Shown here piece after piece: positions 7,375 to 16,542 of a DNA stretch of 64,000 nucleotides (positions within the stretch are counted from its first letter, which is position 1; each line of letters begins with the position of its first letter). This stretch comes from Salinispora oceanensis (GTDB lineage: Bacteria; Actinomycetota; Actinomycetes; Mycobacteriales; Micromonosporaceae), in assembly GCF_000383575.1 (NCBI RefSeq), contig NZ_KB911579.1, forward strand, positions 1,791,875 to 1,855,874, given 5' to 3'. The notes beneath the pieces are model-generated. The model saw nothing but the letters and a program-made list of their open reading frames with translations. It was not told the DNA's origin and ran no database searches. Made by a program: the position numbers and the translations under genes.

Positions 7375-10300
7375 TCAGTCGGCCGCGGGGAACCGAGCCA
7401 GAAGGACGGTCGCAGCCCGACGCTCGCTCCGCTGCTCGGTGGCGTACGCCAGGCGTACCGCCTCCTGAGCGCTGTCCCGCGCCGCCACCGACTCGCCGGT
7501 GGCGGCGAGCGCCTTCGCCAGGACCGCGGCGGCGACCACCTGGCTGCGCACATCCTCCGCCGGGACGGAATGGGCCCGCCGCGCCCAGTCCAACGCCTGC
7601 TCGGCCTGCCCGTGGGCGAGCAGGGCGGAGGCGTACTGGGCCAGCGTCAGGCGACGGGAGAACAGCAACGCCGGGGTGGTCTGCGCGGCGGTCGCCACCG
7701 GGGCGAGCAGGCCGACCGCGGCGGCGGGATCACCGGCCGCCAGCCGGGCGGTGGCCAGCAGTACCCGCGGCGCCACCTGCGCCGGCGCCCATGGGTTGTA
7801 CGGTTCGACGGCGGCCAGCACCGCCTGCGCCTCCCGCTCGGCCCGGTCGTGGTCGCCCGAGTCCAACGCCACGAACCCCCGCAGCGTGCCCGCCATGCCG
7901 GTCAACAGCGGATGCGAGGTACGGCGGGCGTACCCCATCGCGTCGGTGAGCAGATCCGCGGCGTGCTCCGGCTCGCCCAGGCCACGCGCGATGACGCCGC
8001 GCACCACCAACGCGAAGCCCCGCCCCCACTCGTCGGAGGCGGCGTCGAAGTCCCGGTACGCCCGGCGGGCCGCCCGGTCGGCCTCAGCCAGATCACCCAG
8101 CTCGGCGGTGGCGAACGCCTCCACCGCCCGCAGGGTGCCGACCGCCCACTGCTCGCCGACCCGCTCGCCGAACGGCAGGAACGCCCGGGCGAGCCGGCCG
8201 GCCTCGTGCAGCCGGCCGGCGAGTAGCCGGGCGAAGGCCGTGGTGCCCCGCAGCCAGGCCCGCCCGTACGGATCCTTCAGCTCGGCGAACAACCGCGCGG
8301 CTCGGCCGAGCACCGCGTCGGTGCCGGCGAAGTCGCCTCGGGTGGTGGTGACCCAGGCCAGGTTCTGCAACGACCACGCCTGCCCGCGGCGATCCTGCAC
8401 CGCGAGACTGGTCTGGTACGACGCGGCGAGCCGGCTGCTCGCCTGCCCCAGCCGGCCGGCGACGAAGTCGGCCATCCCGAGCCGCCGCATCGCCGCCGCA
8501 CGCAGCGTCGGCAGCTCGTGGGCCGAGGCGACCTGCAACGCCTCCTCCCAGGAGCTCATTGCCCGGTCCGGGTCGCCCATCGTCTGCTGCGCCTGCCCGG
8601 CCAGGAGCAGCGCACTGACCCGGGTGGCCGCCTCATCCCCGGCGTTGGCGGCGATCTTCTCCGCGTTCGCGAGAGCTTCGGCCGCCTTGCCGATCTGGAG
8701 TAGCGCCCGCGCGTGCACCACCCGGTCAGCCGCCGGGATCCCGTCGGAAGCCAGCTCGCTGGCGCGTTCGGCGTACTCCACCGCCAGCAGCGGCTCCCCG
8801 GCGTGCATCGATCGGCGGGCGGCGTGGCCCAACGCGGCGACCCCGACCGGGACCACGGCCCGCGCCGGTGCGTCCGGACGCAGACCCACCGCGTCGGCGA
8901 GCGCGGTCGCCCGCTCCACGTGCCCGGCCACGAAGTCGTCCCGGGCGGCCTCGGTGAACCCACCGGAGGCAGGGGTACCGGTCGGCGGATCGACCGCCGC
9001 CCAGCGGGCGAGCGCCGCATGCCGTTCGGCCAGTTCGGCCTTGCTGACCCCGGCGTAGGCCGCCTCCCGCATCAGCGGGGTGGCGAACGTGTGGCCGGAC
9101 CACGCGCGGTGCAGCATCCGGCGTTGTAACAACTCCTCGACCGCACGTTCCAGCTCCACGGCGGCCACCGCGGCCGGTCGGCCGTCCCAACCGCTCCGCT
9201 GCTCTCGCAGCGCCTCCAGCGCCCCCGCCGGTACGGTGTCGCCGATCACCGCCGCGTCCCGCAGCACCGAACGGGCGTCCGGCGGCAGCGCGTCGATTCG
9301 CGCGGCGAGCACGGCCGCGAGGTCACGGGAGAGGAGCTGGCTGCCGAGTGAACCCGGCGCGAGCTGCCAGTCCTCGGCGGCGCCGGCGGTCAGCGCGCCC
9401 CGCTCCATCAGCAGGGTGACCAGCTCGGCCAGGTAGAACGGGTTACCCTGCGCGGTGGCGAGCAGGCGATCGGCGTCAACCTGTGGTAGCCGACCCCCGC
9501 TGAGGTAGCTGGTGAGCAGCCGCGCGGCATCCGCACCGCGCAGCGGCGGCAGCGCATGAACCTCGGCGTCGGCCACCCGGGTCAGCGCACCGGCCGTGCG
9601 GACCAGCTCCGGCCGGCCCAGCAGCAGCACCAGCACCGGGCCGACGAGCCGGGACAGGGTCTCACCGAGCGCATGAGTGCTCTCGGTGGTCGCGTCGTGC
9701 AGATCGTCGACCACCACCACCAGCGGCGCCTCCGCGGCGAGAGCGCTGAGCAGGTCGGCGACGGCGTTCGGCACCGCGTCGCCGTCGGCGGACTGACTCG
9801 CCGAACGCCACTCGCCCTGGTCGGTGGGGCCGCTGGGCAGCTCCGCGTAGCCGAGCAGGGCCAGCAGCTGCTCGGTGGCGACCGGGGCGAGGTCGCCACC
9901 GGCACGGCCGAGGCGCTGGCCGAGTCGACGCAGTCGTTCCTCAACCGCCGGTCGGGTGAGCGCGGTCGCCGAGTCGGTGGGCAGGCCGACCGCGGCACGG
10001 ACCAGGTCCGCCAGGGGAGCGAGGCGGCGCCGTTCACCGAACGCGACGCAGCGCACGGAGAGCACCCGCGCACCGGTGTATGCCGCGAACCGGCCGGCGC
10101 CCACGTCGTAGCCGGCGGCGAGACGCTCCACCTCGGCGGCGAAGCGGGACTTGCCGATGCCGGCCTCGGCGGTCATCAGCAGCACCCGGGGCTCCCCGCG
10201 GTCAACCACCTCGGCGAGCCGGCCCGCCACCCGCCCGATCTCGGTCTCCCGGCCAACGAAGGGCGCCTCGTCCCCCAACCCGGACCGGGTGCCCGTGGCG

Positions 10301-10947
10301 TCCAACAGGCCAAGCAGCTCGTACGCCGCGACCGGCTCGCGCTTGCCCTTCAGCCGAAGCGGGCGCAGCGCCCGCCAGGAGGCGATGTGCCGGGTGGCGG
10401 CGGCGGTCCGGTCCCCGGCGTAGACCGCGCCGACCGCCGCCGCGTCGGCGAGCCGGGCGGCGGTGTTGACCGTGTCTCCGATGACCGTGTACTCGAGGGC
10501 CGCCTGGATCCCGGCGATCACGTCCCCCGTGTTGAGGCCGACCCGCAGGCCCAGTGGCCCGCCGCCACCGCGTTCGTCGTCGAGGACCCGGCGCACCGCC
10601 CGCTGCATGGACAGCGCCGCCCGAACGGCCCGCTCGGCGTCGTCCTCGTGCGCCACCGGCGCACCGAAGACCGCCATGATGCCGTCCCCGGTCAGCTTGT
10701 CGACGTGCCCGCCGAAGGTCTTGACCGCGCCGGCCAGCGCCGCGAGCACCCGGTCGGTGACGGCGCCGACCCGCTCCGGGTCGAGATCCTCCGACCAAGA
10801 GGTGAAGTCGGACAGGTCACCGAAGAGCACGGTGACGACGCGGCGTTCGGTGGCGGGGAGCGTCGCCGCAGCCGGCAGCGCGGCACCGCAGTTGTGGCAG
10901 AACCGGGCACCGGGTACCGCGACGGTTCCGCACACCGGGCAGGTCAC
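7375..10947 (-). CDS. Zinc-ribbon / class III adenylate cyclase / AAA-ATPase / TPR signalling protein
   Basis: A 1190-residue multidomain regulator. The GTG start at 10947 is chosen because it overlaps the stop of the upstream hydrolase gene in a GTGA arrangement and places a zinc ribbon (CPVCG...CHNCG) at the very N-terminus. Residues about 35-210 are a class III nucleotide cyclase domain (VVTVLFGDLSDFT, GGHVDKLTGDGIMAVFGAP) with both metal-binding Asp positions present. Next is an AAA/STAND ATPase with Walker A EAGIGKSRF and a Walker B-like VVVVDDLHD. The C-terminal half is helical TPR-like repeats. Such proteins in actinobacteria make cAMP or act as STAND-type signal switches; ligand and output are unknown. 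Confidence 0.88.
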   Translation of the reverse strand: MTCPVCGTVAVPGARFCHNCGAALPAAATLPATERRVVTVLFGDLSDFTSWSEDLDPERVGAVTDRVLAALAGAVKTFGGHVDKLTGDGIMAVFGAPVAHEDDAERAVRAALSMQRAVRRVLDDERGGGGPLGLRVGLNTGDVIAGIQAALEYTVIGDTVNTAARLADAAAVGAVYAGDRTAAATRHIASWRALRPLRLKGKREPVAAYELLGLLDATGTRSGLGDEAPFVGRETEIGRVAGRLAEVVDRGEPRVLLMTAEAGIGKSRFAAEVERLAAGYDVGAGRFAAYTGARVLSVRCVAFGERRRLAPLADLVRAAVGLPTDSATALTRPAVEERLRRLGQRLGRAGGDLAPVATEQLLALLGYAELPSGPTDQGEWRSASQSADGDAVPNAVADLLSALAAEAPLVVVVDDLHDATTESTHALGETLSRLVGPVLVLLLGRPELVRTAGALTRVADAEVHALPPLRGADAARLLTSYLSGGRLPQVDADRLLATAQGNPFYLAELVTLLMERGALTAGAAEDWQLAPGSLGSQLLSRDLAAVLAARIDALPPDARSVLRDAAVIGDTVPAGALEALREQRSGWDGRPAAVAAVELERAVEELLQRRMLHRAWSGHTFATPLMREAAYAGVSKAELAERHAALARWAAVDPPTGTPASGGFTEAARDDFVAGHVERATALADAVGLRPDAPARAVVPVGVAALGHAARRSMHAGEPLLAVEYAERASELASDGIPAADRVVHARALLQIGKAAEALANAEKIAANAGDEAATRVSALLLAGQAQQTMGDPDRAMSSWEEALQVASAHELPTLRAAAMRRLGMADFVAGRLGQASSRLAASYQTSLAVQDRRGQAWSLQNLAWVTTTRGDFAGTDAVLGRAARLFAELKDPYGRAWLRGTTAFARLLAGRLHEAGRLARAFLPFGERVGEQWAVGTLRAVEAFATAELGDLAEADRAARRAYRDFDAASDEWGRGFALVVRGVIARGLGEPEHAADLLTDAMGYARRTSHPLLTGMAGTLRGFVALDSGDHDRAEREAQAVLAAVEPYNPWAPAQVAPRVLLATARLAAGDPAAAVGLLAPVATAAQTTPALLFSRRLTLAQYASALLAHGQAEQALDWARRAHSVPAEDVRSQVVAAAVLAKALAATGESVAARDSAQEAVRLAYATEQRSERRAATVLLARFPAAD

Positions 10948-11771
10948 TTCTGCTCCAACTCCGCATCGGTGGCGCCGGATTCCCGGCCCAGGTACGCCAA
11001 CTGCGCCCGGACCGACCATTGGGCGGCCCACCAGAGCGACCGGTCGACATCGGCGTAGACGACCGCCACCACCTCGGCGGCGGTGCGGGCACCGGCGTCG
11101 AGCGCGGCCCGGACCTGGTCGAGTCGGGCCCGCCGGTGGGCCAGGTAGAACTCCGCCGCAGCGCCGCAGTCCGCCAGCGCCGGGCCGTGACCGGGCAGGG
11201 CCGGGATTCCGGCGTACGTCGAGAGCAGCTCCAGACTGTCCAGGTAGTCCCCGAGGTGCCCGTCCGGGTGGGCGACCACGGCGGTGCCCCGGCCGAGAAT
11301 GGTGTCACCGGTGAGGACCACCCGCTCGTCGCCGTGCGTCGCGAGGAAGCAGACCGAGTCGGCGGTGTGGCCGGGGGTGTTCAGCAGGCGGATCTCCAGT
11401 GGGTCGCCGCCGAGGTCGCCGACCTCCCCGGTCAGCGGCGTACCGCCGATGGTGTGTGCCGGATCCGCGGCGCGTACGGGTGCCCCGCCGAGCAGATCGT
11501 GCAGGCGCGCCGAACCTTCGGTGTGGTCGGGGTGCCCGTGGGTGATCAGCACCTGCCCGATCGGCCCCTGGGCGGCGATCGCGGCCAGGTGTGCCTCGTC
11601 GGCCGGCCCGGGATCGATCACCACCGCGGGTTCACCGGGGGCGGCGCGTAGCACCCAGGTATTGGTCCCAGTCAACGTCATCGGCCCGGGGTTCGGAGCC
11701 CGCAGCAGCGTGACCCACCCCGGCAGCGCGCCCGCGAGAGCTGTCGCCGGCGCCGTGAAGTGCCCGCTCAT
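10944..11771 (-). CDS. Metallo-beta-lactamase-fold hydrolase
   Basis: 275 residues from the ATG at 11771 (MSGHF); the longer reading frame adds an unlikely 33-residue leader. It carries the MBL metal ligands THGHPDHTEG (HxHxDH), a downstream TPGHTADSV (third His) and LTGDTILG (bridging Asp), then a C-terminal helical domain (YLAHRRARLDQV) typical of the LACTB2/glyoxalase-II-like branch. It probably hydrolyses a thioester, lactone or phosphodiester substrate that cannot be named. It is translationally coupled to the cyclase-ATPase gene. In mycobacteria a homologous hydrolase gene lies beside RidA and the ArsA pair, as here. Confidence 0.85.
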   Translation of the reverse strand: MSGHFTAPATALAGALPGWVTLLRAPNPGPMTLTGTNTWVLRAAPGEPAVVIDPGPADEAHLAAIAAQGPIGQVLITHGHPDHTEGSARLHDLLGGAPVRAADPAHTIGGTPLTGEVGDLGGDPLEIRLLNTPGHTADSVCFLATHGDERVVLTGDTILGRGTAVVAHPDGHLGDYLDSLELLSTYAGIPALPGHGPALADCGAAAEFYLAHRRARLDQVRAALDAGARTAAEVVAVVYADVDRSLWWAAQWSVRAQLAYLGRESGATDAELEQK

Positions 11772-11884
11772 GGCTGAGATCGTACGACCACCGGCAGCGG
11801 CCTCCGCGATCTTGCACCGCCAACCTCCGCTTCGTACCCGTTCAGGGGTTTTGACCGGCAGGAGGTGCAAGATCGCGGCAGGGA

Positions 11885-12346
11885 CTAGGCCGCGACTTCG
11901 ACGATGACCTCAACCTCGACGGGCGCGTCCAGGGGGAGCTCCGCCACCCCGACCGCGCTCCTCGCGTGCCGACCGGCCTCGCCGAAGACTGTGCCGAAGA
12001 AGTCGGAGGCGCCGTTGATGACGCCGGGCTGGCCGGTGAAGCCCGGGGCGCTCGCCACGAAGCCGGTCACCTTGACGATCCTGACGACCTGCTCCAGCCC
12101 GACCAACGAGTTGATCGCCGCGAGCGCGTTCAGCGCGCACCGCTGGGCCAGCTCCTTGGCCTGGTCGGCGGAGACGTCAGCGCCGACCTTGCCGGTGGCG
12201 AGCAGCTTGCCCTCGGCCATCGGTAGCTGGCCGGAGACGTAGACGTGCTGCCCAGACCGCACCGCCGGCAGGTAGCTGGCGACCGGGGGCACCACCTCGG
12301 GCAACTCGTGCCCCAACTCGACGAGTTTCGCGCGCGGCCCGGTCAT
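11885..12346 (-). CDS. RidA family (YjgF/YER057c/UK114) imine/enamine deaminase
   Basis: 153 residues from the ATG at 12346, which overlaps the stop of the DUF4177 gene (ATGA). RidA proteins are small cytoplasmic trimers that hydrolyse reactive enamine/imine intermediates such as 2-aminoacrylate. The visible hallmarks are YLPAVRSGQHVYVSGQLP near residue 25, the central ALNALAAINSLVGLEQVVRIVKVTGFV, and the C-terminal AVGVAELPLDAPVEVEVI. The sequence is longer than the E. coli type and belongs to the actinobacterial branch. The catalytic Arg of archetypal RidA is not evident at its usual C-terminal position, so deaminase activity is an inference. Confidence 0.85.
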   Translation of the reverse strand: MTGPRAKLVELGHELPEVVPPVASYLPAVRSGQHVYVSGQLPMAEGKLLATGKVGADVSADQAKELAQRCALNALAAINSLVGLEQVVRIVKVTGFVASAPGFTGQPGVINGASDFFGTVFGEAGRHARSAVGVAELPLDAPVEVEVIVEVAA

Positions 12347-12498
12347 GCCTTGGCCCGCTTCAGGTAGGCGACGAGCTGCTCCGGGTTTGGCCCGGGAACC
12401 ACGGACACCAGTTCCCAGCCGTCCTCGCCCCAGTTGTCGAGGATCTGCTTGGTCGCATGGACCAGCAGCGGGACCGTGGCGTACTCCCACTTCTGCAT
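12343..12498 (-). CDS. DUF4177 small protein
   Basis: A 51-residue protein starting MQKWEYATVPLL and containing DNWGEDGWELVSVVPG, the DUF4177 signature. The ATG at 12498 is chosen because the longer frame upstream has no support and homologs start at this Met. It overlaps the RidA start by 4 bp (ATGA), so the two are co-translated. Function unknown; the pairing with RidA and ArsA-like ATPases is conserved in actinobacteria. Confidence 0.85.
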   Translation of the reverse strand: MQKWEYATVPLLVHATKQILDNWGEDGWELVSVVPGPNPEQLVAYLKRAKA

Positions 12499-12547
12499 CG
12501 CTGGAAGGCTCTCTTTCCCTGGAGTGCGGTTCTTTCCAGGGCACAGC

Positions 12548-12937
12548 CTACGGTCCGGCGGCGGGCTGGGGCGCGGGACGCTGCTCGGCCACCACCTCGC
12601 CGCACTGGCCAGCGTGGTCATAGGGCCGTGGACAGCGGGACCGGTCCAGCAGGGGCAGGTCGCAGAAGACCCGGTGCCGGTTGTTCTGGTCGTCCGCCGT
12701 GGAGACGGTGGTCTCGCCGGCGTCCACCGCACCGAGGAAGCTCAACGAGGTGGCGATCGTGCCCGCCAGCGCGACGGCGGCGGCGTGGTCCGCGACCCGG
12801 ACCGGAAGGTGCACCACGTAGCCCGGCTCCTCCTCGTCCCGGGGGGGCAGAGCAGGCTGGTCCGGAACACCGCCGGGGGCGGGCAGCCGGATCACGGCCG
12901 GGAGTTGGGTCCGGGGGGTGTTCTCCACGTCGTGCAT
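12548..12937 (-). CDS. Conserved actinobacterial hypothetical protein
   Basis: 129 residues from the ATG at 12937, which is preceded by GGAGGCAGGGC. The N-terminus is polar and Pro-rich. The middle section (GYVVHLPVRVADHAAAVALAGTIATSLSFLGAVDAGETTVSTAD) looks like a compact alpha/beta fold, and the C-terminal part contains CDLPLLDRSRCPRPYDHAGQC with three Cys and a His that could bind a metal. No characterised family is recognised. It is divergently transcribed from the repeat-containing membrane protein at 13251 across about 310 bp of otherwise featureless DNA. Confidence 0.7.
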   Translation of the reverse strand: MHDVENTPRTQLPAVIRLPAPGGVPDQPALPPRDEEEPGYVVHLPVRVADHAAAVALAGTIATSLSFLGAVDAGETTVSTADDQNNRHRVFCDLPLLDRSRCPRPYDHAGQCGEVVAEQRPAPQPAAGP

Positions 12938-13250
12938 GCCCTGCCTCCGGCGGTTGGTACCTGATCGTGCCCACGCCGCTCGGCCCGGCCCACGGCCCGA
13001 TCCCGGCATCATCGGAAAGTAGGCTGCCGGTCGATGGCCGCCAACAGGGCGCGCGGCATTCCGGCTGTCAAGTCACATATGCGACACCTGAGCCGACGGG
13101 TTACAGACAACGTCCGGGGGTTGACGGGCTCCGGACAGAACCGGCGTCATGTCAATGGCCGGGCCAACCGCTACCCTTCCGGTCGTAGCCGGCGGTCTAC
13201 CGCCACCCGTCGCCTCGCCGAGCCGACGCAGTCCCATCCCCGGGGGAGCG
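12938..13250. promoter_or_regulatory. Divergent promoter region
   Basis: 313 bp between two divergent starts. I see no ORF with a credible start, no RNA gene and no strong palindrome; it is presumed to hold both promoters. Confidence 0.35.
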
Positions 13251-13949
13251 ATGTCACAGCCAGCCAGCGGTGATCCCACCAGTCAGCCCGACGGCCCGAC
13301 CGCGGCCGGCACCCCCTCCACACCCCCACCGCACCCCACGACGGCGTTCCCCACCCCGGGCACCCCCTCCACGCCCCCACCGCACCCCACGACGGCGTTC
13401 CCCACCCCGGGCACCCCCTCCACACCCCCACCACACCCCACGACGGCATTCCCCACCCCGGGCGCTGCCCAGCCCCCGAACCAGCAGCCGCCGGCGCCCC
13501 GCCGCCGAGGCGGAGTGCTGATCGCGTCGATCGCCCTTGCGGTGACGCTGCTGCTCTGCCTCGGCGGTGGGATCGCCGCCTTTTTGGCGGTGGGCAGCGT
13601 GGAGGACGGCGTGGGCAACGAGGGGCCCCAGGCCGCCGTGGAGGAGTTCCTCACCGCCGTCTACCAGGACCGGGACGCGGCCCAGGCGTCGAGCCTGGTC
13701 TGCTCGGCCGCCCAGGACCAGGACAAGATCTCCGCGAAGGTCGCCGAGGTGGAGAAGTACGCGGCCGACTACAAGAGGCCGCACTTCCGGTGGAGCCCGC
13801 TGAAGGTTGACGACGAGACCGAGGACCGGGCCATCATCACCACCACCGTCACCATGACCACCGCCGACGAGAAGGTCGCCGACCTTCCCCTGCGCCTCAC
13901 CGTGGTCAAGACGACGGGTTGGCGGGTCTGCGAGGTGGCTGGGGGGTGA
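13251..13949 (+). CDS. Single-pass membrane protein with Pro/Thr-rich repeats and extracytoplasmic domain
   Basis: 232 residues from the ATG at 13251, which follows GGGGGAGCG; the longer frame is not needed. Residues about 20-70 consist of three copies of GTPSTPPPHPTTAFPTP. A basic stretch and a membrane span (GVLIASIALAVTLLLCLGGGIAAFLAVG) follow. The C-terminal domain of about 120 residues (AVEEFLTAVYQDRDAAQASSLVC) resembles the small alpha+beta 'DUF4878/lumazine-binding-like' domains of secreted actinobacterial proteins. The proline-rich N-terminus is therefore cytoplasmic. Function unknown. Confidence 0.75.
   Translation: MSQPASGDPTSQPDGPTAAGTPSTPPPHPTTAFPTPGTPSTPPPHPTTAFPTPGTPSTPPPHPTTAFPTPGAAQPPNQQPPAPRRRGGVLIASIALAVTLLLCLGGGIAAFLAVGSVEDGVGNEGPQAAVEEFLTAVYQDRDAAQASSLVCSAAQDQDKISAKVAEVEKYAADYKRPHFRWSPLKVDDETEDRAIITTTVTMTTADEKVADLPLRLTVVKTTGWRVCEVAGG
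13308..13460 (+). repeat. Three tandem 51-bp in-frame repeats
   Basis: Units at 13308-13358, 13359-13409 and 13410-13460 encode the identical 17-residue block; only a few synonymous differences separate them. Recent slippage is likely and copy number may vary between strains. Confidence 0.92.
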
Positions 13950-13969
13950 CCCCTGGTTAGGCTCGACGG

Positions 13970-14947
13970 GTGGGAGCAGCACAGCGACCGGCAGAGCCGG
14001 CCGGCATCGAGTGGCCGGCCCGCCTCCACGTGGTGACCGGCAAGGGCGGCACCGGCAAGACCAGCGTTGCCGCCGCCCTCGCCCTCGCCCTCGCCACCGG
14101 GGGCCGGCGCACCCTGCTGGTTGAGGTCGAGGGACGGCAGGGCATCGCCCAGCTCTTCGGCACCGACCCGTTCCCCTACGCCGAACGGCATCTGACCGAC
14201 GCCGCGGACGGCGGCGAGGTGCGGGCCCTCGCCGTGGACGCGGAGGAGGCCCTGCTCGAGTACCTGGACATGTTCTACAAGCTCGGCGGAGCCGGGCGGG
14301 CTTTGCGCAAGCTGGGCGCCATCGACTTCGCCACCACCATCGCGCCGGGGCTACGCGACGTGCTGCTGACCGGCAAGGTGAAGGAGGCCACCACCCGTAC
14401 GCGGGGCCAGCGGCGGGTGTACGACGCGGTGGTGTTGGACGCGCCACCGACCGGACGGATCGCGCGGTTCCTCAACGTCACCGCCGAGACCGCACGGTTG
14501 GCCCGGATGGGGCCGATCAAAACCCAGAGCGAGGGGGTCGCCGCACTGCTGCGCTCCCCGATGACCGCCGTGCACGTGGTGACGCTGCTCGAGGAGATGC
14601 CGGTCCAGGAGACCGCGGACGCCATCGCCGACTTCGCCGCGCTGGGTTTCCCGGTCGGACGGATCATCGTCAACGCCACCCGACGGCCGGCACCGGTCGG
14701 GCCCGCGGTCACCGCGGCGGAGCTCACCGCCGGGCTGCTCACCGCCGGGCTGCCCGCCGACGCGGCGACCGTCTCCGGCTTGGCGACCGAGGCGCGCGAC
14801 CAGTCGGTCCGCCGCGACCTGGAGGATTCGCTCCGGACCGACCTGGCCGAGTTGGGCCTGCCGCTGGTCGAGCTGCCGCTGCTGCCCGACGGGGTGGACC
14901 GGGCGGGTCTGGATCTGCTGGCCGCGGCGCTCGTCCGAGCGGCTTGA
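13970..14947 (+). CDS. ArsA-like (GET3/MinD superfamily) ATPase, first of pair
   Basis: 325 residues with a GTG start. The deviant Walker A motif VVTGKGGTGKTSVAAALALALA (GKGGTGKTS, residues about 24-32) with the signature early Lys identifies a SIMIBI-class ATPase of the ArsA/GET3 type. VVLDAPPTGRIARFLN is the switch region. It is called 'anion-transporting ATPase' in many genomes, but no arsenite pump or metal-binding Cys is evident. It is the shorter of two adjacent paralogs whose pairing (Rv3679/Rv3680 in M. tuberculosis, as I recall) is conserved next to WhiB4 and PonA2 in actinobacteria. They may act as a heterodimer in redox or membrane-protein targeting, which is inference. Confidence 0.85.
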   Translation: MGAAQRPAEPAGIEWPARLHVVTGKGGTGKTSVAAALALALATGGRRTLLVEVEGRQGIAQLFGTDPFPYAERHLTDAADGGEVRALAVDAEEALLEYLDMFYKLGGAGRALRKLGAIDFATTIAPGLRDVLLTGKVKEATTRTRGQRRVYDAVVLDAPPTGRIARFLNVTAETARLARMGPIKTQSEGVAALLRSPMTAVHVVTLLEEMPVQETADAIADFAALGFPVGRIIVNATRRPAPVGPAVTAAELTAGLLTAGLPADAATVSGLATEARDQSVRRDLEDSLRTDLAELGLPLVELPLLPDGVDRAGLDLLAAALVRAA

Positions 14948-14974
14948 CGCACTCCTCCCGTCGGCTCGGGAGCG

Positions 14975-16153
14975 TTGGTGAACCCGGCCCGATACGCTCG
15001 ATTGGTGCCTTCCGACGACGCGGCTCCGCCGCTGGACGTTGACCGGATCCTCGCCGACCCCGGCGTACGGATCGTGGTCTGCTGCGGGGCGGGTGGGGTG
15101 GGCAAGACGACCACCGCCGCCGCGCTCGCGCTGCGGGCCGCGGAGGAGCACGGCCGCCGTACGGTCGTACTCACCATCGACCCGGCGCACCGGCTGGCCC
15201 AGTCGCTGGGACTGACCGAGCTGAACAACACTCCGCGCCAGGTCAAGGGGATCGACGTCGAGGCCAGCGGCGGTGAGCTGCACGCCATGATGCTCGACAT
15301 GAAGCGCACCTTCGACGATGTGGTGCTCCAGCACACCGACCCGGCGAGGGCCGCGGAGATCTTCGCGAACCCGTTCTATGCGGCCATGAGCTCCACCTTC
15401 GCCGGCACTCAGGAGTACATGGCGATGGAGAAGCTCGGGCAGCTGCACGCCCGGGGCGAGTGGGACCTGATCGTGGTGGACACCCCGCCCTCCCGCTCGG
15501 CGCTGGACTTTCTCGACGCGCCGGCTCGCCTCGCCCGTTTCCTAGACGGCCGGATGTTGCGGCTGCTGCTTGCCCCGGCCCGGACGGGCGGACGGAGCAT
15601 GTTCAGCTTCGTCACCGCGGGGTTCGGCATGTTCTCGAAGGTTGTCCAGAAGGTACTGGGCGCCCAGTTGTTGAGTGATCTTTCCGGCTTCGTCGCAGCC
15701 CTCGACTCGATGTTCGGCGGTTTCCGCCAACGAGCGGAGCAGACCTACCGCATCCTGCAAGCCCAGGAGACGGCGTTCCTCCTGGTCGCCGCGCCGGAGC
15801 CGGACGCGATCCGGGAGGCCGCGTACTTCGCGAGCCGGCTGCGGGCCGACCGGATGCCGCTCGCCGGGCTGGTGCTCAACCGGGTGCACCGCCCGGCGGC
15901 GTCGGAACTCGGCCCCGACGAGAGCCTGGCCGCCGCTGATCGGCTGGCCGGGCTGGGCGGCCACGACGGCACTGTGGACGTGCTCCGGGCCCACGCCGCG
16001 CTGGCCCACCAGGCGGTGCGCGAACAGCGTGTGGCGGCCCGGTTCACCGCGACGTTCCCGACCGTGCCGGTGGCGTCGATAACCGCGCAGCCCGCCGATG
16101 TCCACGACATCGACGGGCTGCGGACGATCGGTTCGCTGGCCAGCCCAGAATGA
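14975..16153 (+). CDS. ArsA-like (GET3/MinD superfamily) ATPase, second of pair
   Basis: 392 residues. The frame opens with TTG at 14975 directly followed by GTG at 14978; GGGAG just upstream serves either. The deviant Walker A is VVCCGAGGVGKTTTAAALALRAA, and LTIDPAHRLAQSLGL and VVDTPPSRSALDFLDAP are the ArsA-type A' and switch motifs. It lies 27 bp downstream of its partner. Cys residues flank the P-loop (CCG), an unusual detail that could be redox sensitive. Partner of the preceding gene in a conserved actinobacterial block. Confidence 0.85.
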   Translation: MVNPARYARLVPSDDAAPPLDVDRILADPGVRIVVCCGAGGVGKTTTAAALALRAAEEHGRRTVVLTIDPAHRLAQSLGLTELNNTPRQVKGIDVEASGGELHAMMLDMKRTFDDVVLQHTDPARAAEIFANPFYAAMSSTFAGTQEYMAMEKLGQLHARGEWDLIVVDTPPSRSALDFLDAPARLARFLDGRMLRLLLAPARTGGRSMFSFVTAGFGMFSKVVQKVLGAQLLSDLSGFVAALDSMFGGFRQRAEQTYRILQAQETAFLLVAAPEPDAIREAAYFASRLRADRMPLAGLVLNRVHRPAASELGPDESLAAADRLAGLGGHDGTVDVLRAHAALAHQAVREQRVAARFTATFPTVPVASITAQPADVHDIDGLRTIGSLASPE

Positions 16154-16221
16154 TCCCGTGGTCGACCGCGGCGGGCCCGGAGTGTCCCGTAGCCGACCCG
16201 CGGCCGCCCGGAGGGACTTGG

Positions 16222-16542
16222 TCAGCCAGCCGCGGCGGCCAGGACCTTGTCCCGGTCGGCCTTCTCCTTGGCGTTCTTCTTCATCGCCGCCTCGAACATC
16301 TTGCGCCAGCTGGCGACCTGCGGGTGGCGACGCAGCAGCGCCCGTCGCTCACGTTCGGTCATGCCGCCCCACACACCGAACTCGATCCGGTTGTCCAGCG
16401 CGTCGGCCAGGCACTCGTACCGGACTGGGCAGCTTCGGCAGATCCGCTTCGCCACGTTCTGTTCGGCGCCCTGTACGAACAACGCGTCCGGGTCCCCGTT
16501 CTGACATGCCGCCAGCGACGGCCAGTCAGTGATCATGCCCAT
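16222..16542 (-). CDS. wblA: WhiB-family [4Fe-4S] regulator, WblA/WhiB4 orthologue by context
   Basis: 106 residues with the four iron-sulfur Cys of the family (C13, C35, C38, C44; the latter three as CxxC(x5)C) and the GVWGG turn followed by a basic ERERRALLRRHP segment that contacts sigma factor or DNA. It is divergent from the PonA2-like PBP gene and convergent with the ArsA pair. That is the arrangement around WhiB4 in mycobacteria and WblA in Streptomyces. WblA homologs are pleiotropic developmental regulators that often repress antibiotic production, which is relevant to the polyketide cluster a few kb away. The orthology call is by synteny as well as sequence. Confidence 0.88.
   Translation of the reverse strand: MGMITDWPSLAACQNGDPDALFVQGAEQNVAKRICRSCPVRYECLADALDNRIEFGVWGGMTERERRALLRRHPQVASWRKMFEAAMKKNAKEKADRDKVLAAAAG

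Noticed and set aside
9556..11058. 500-codon open frame on the plus strand
   Set aside because: It is antisense to the well-supported cyclase/AAA gene, has composition typical of a high-G+C shadow frame, no RBS and no recognisable domain.
13308..13460. Three tandem 51-bp repeats considered as a CRISPR or regulatory array
   Set aside because: No spacers separate them; they are in-frame coding repeats of a Pro/Thr-rich protein.
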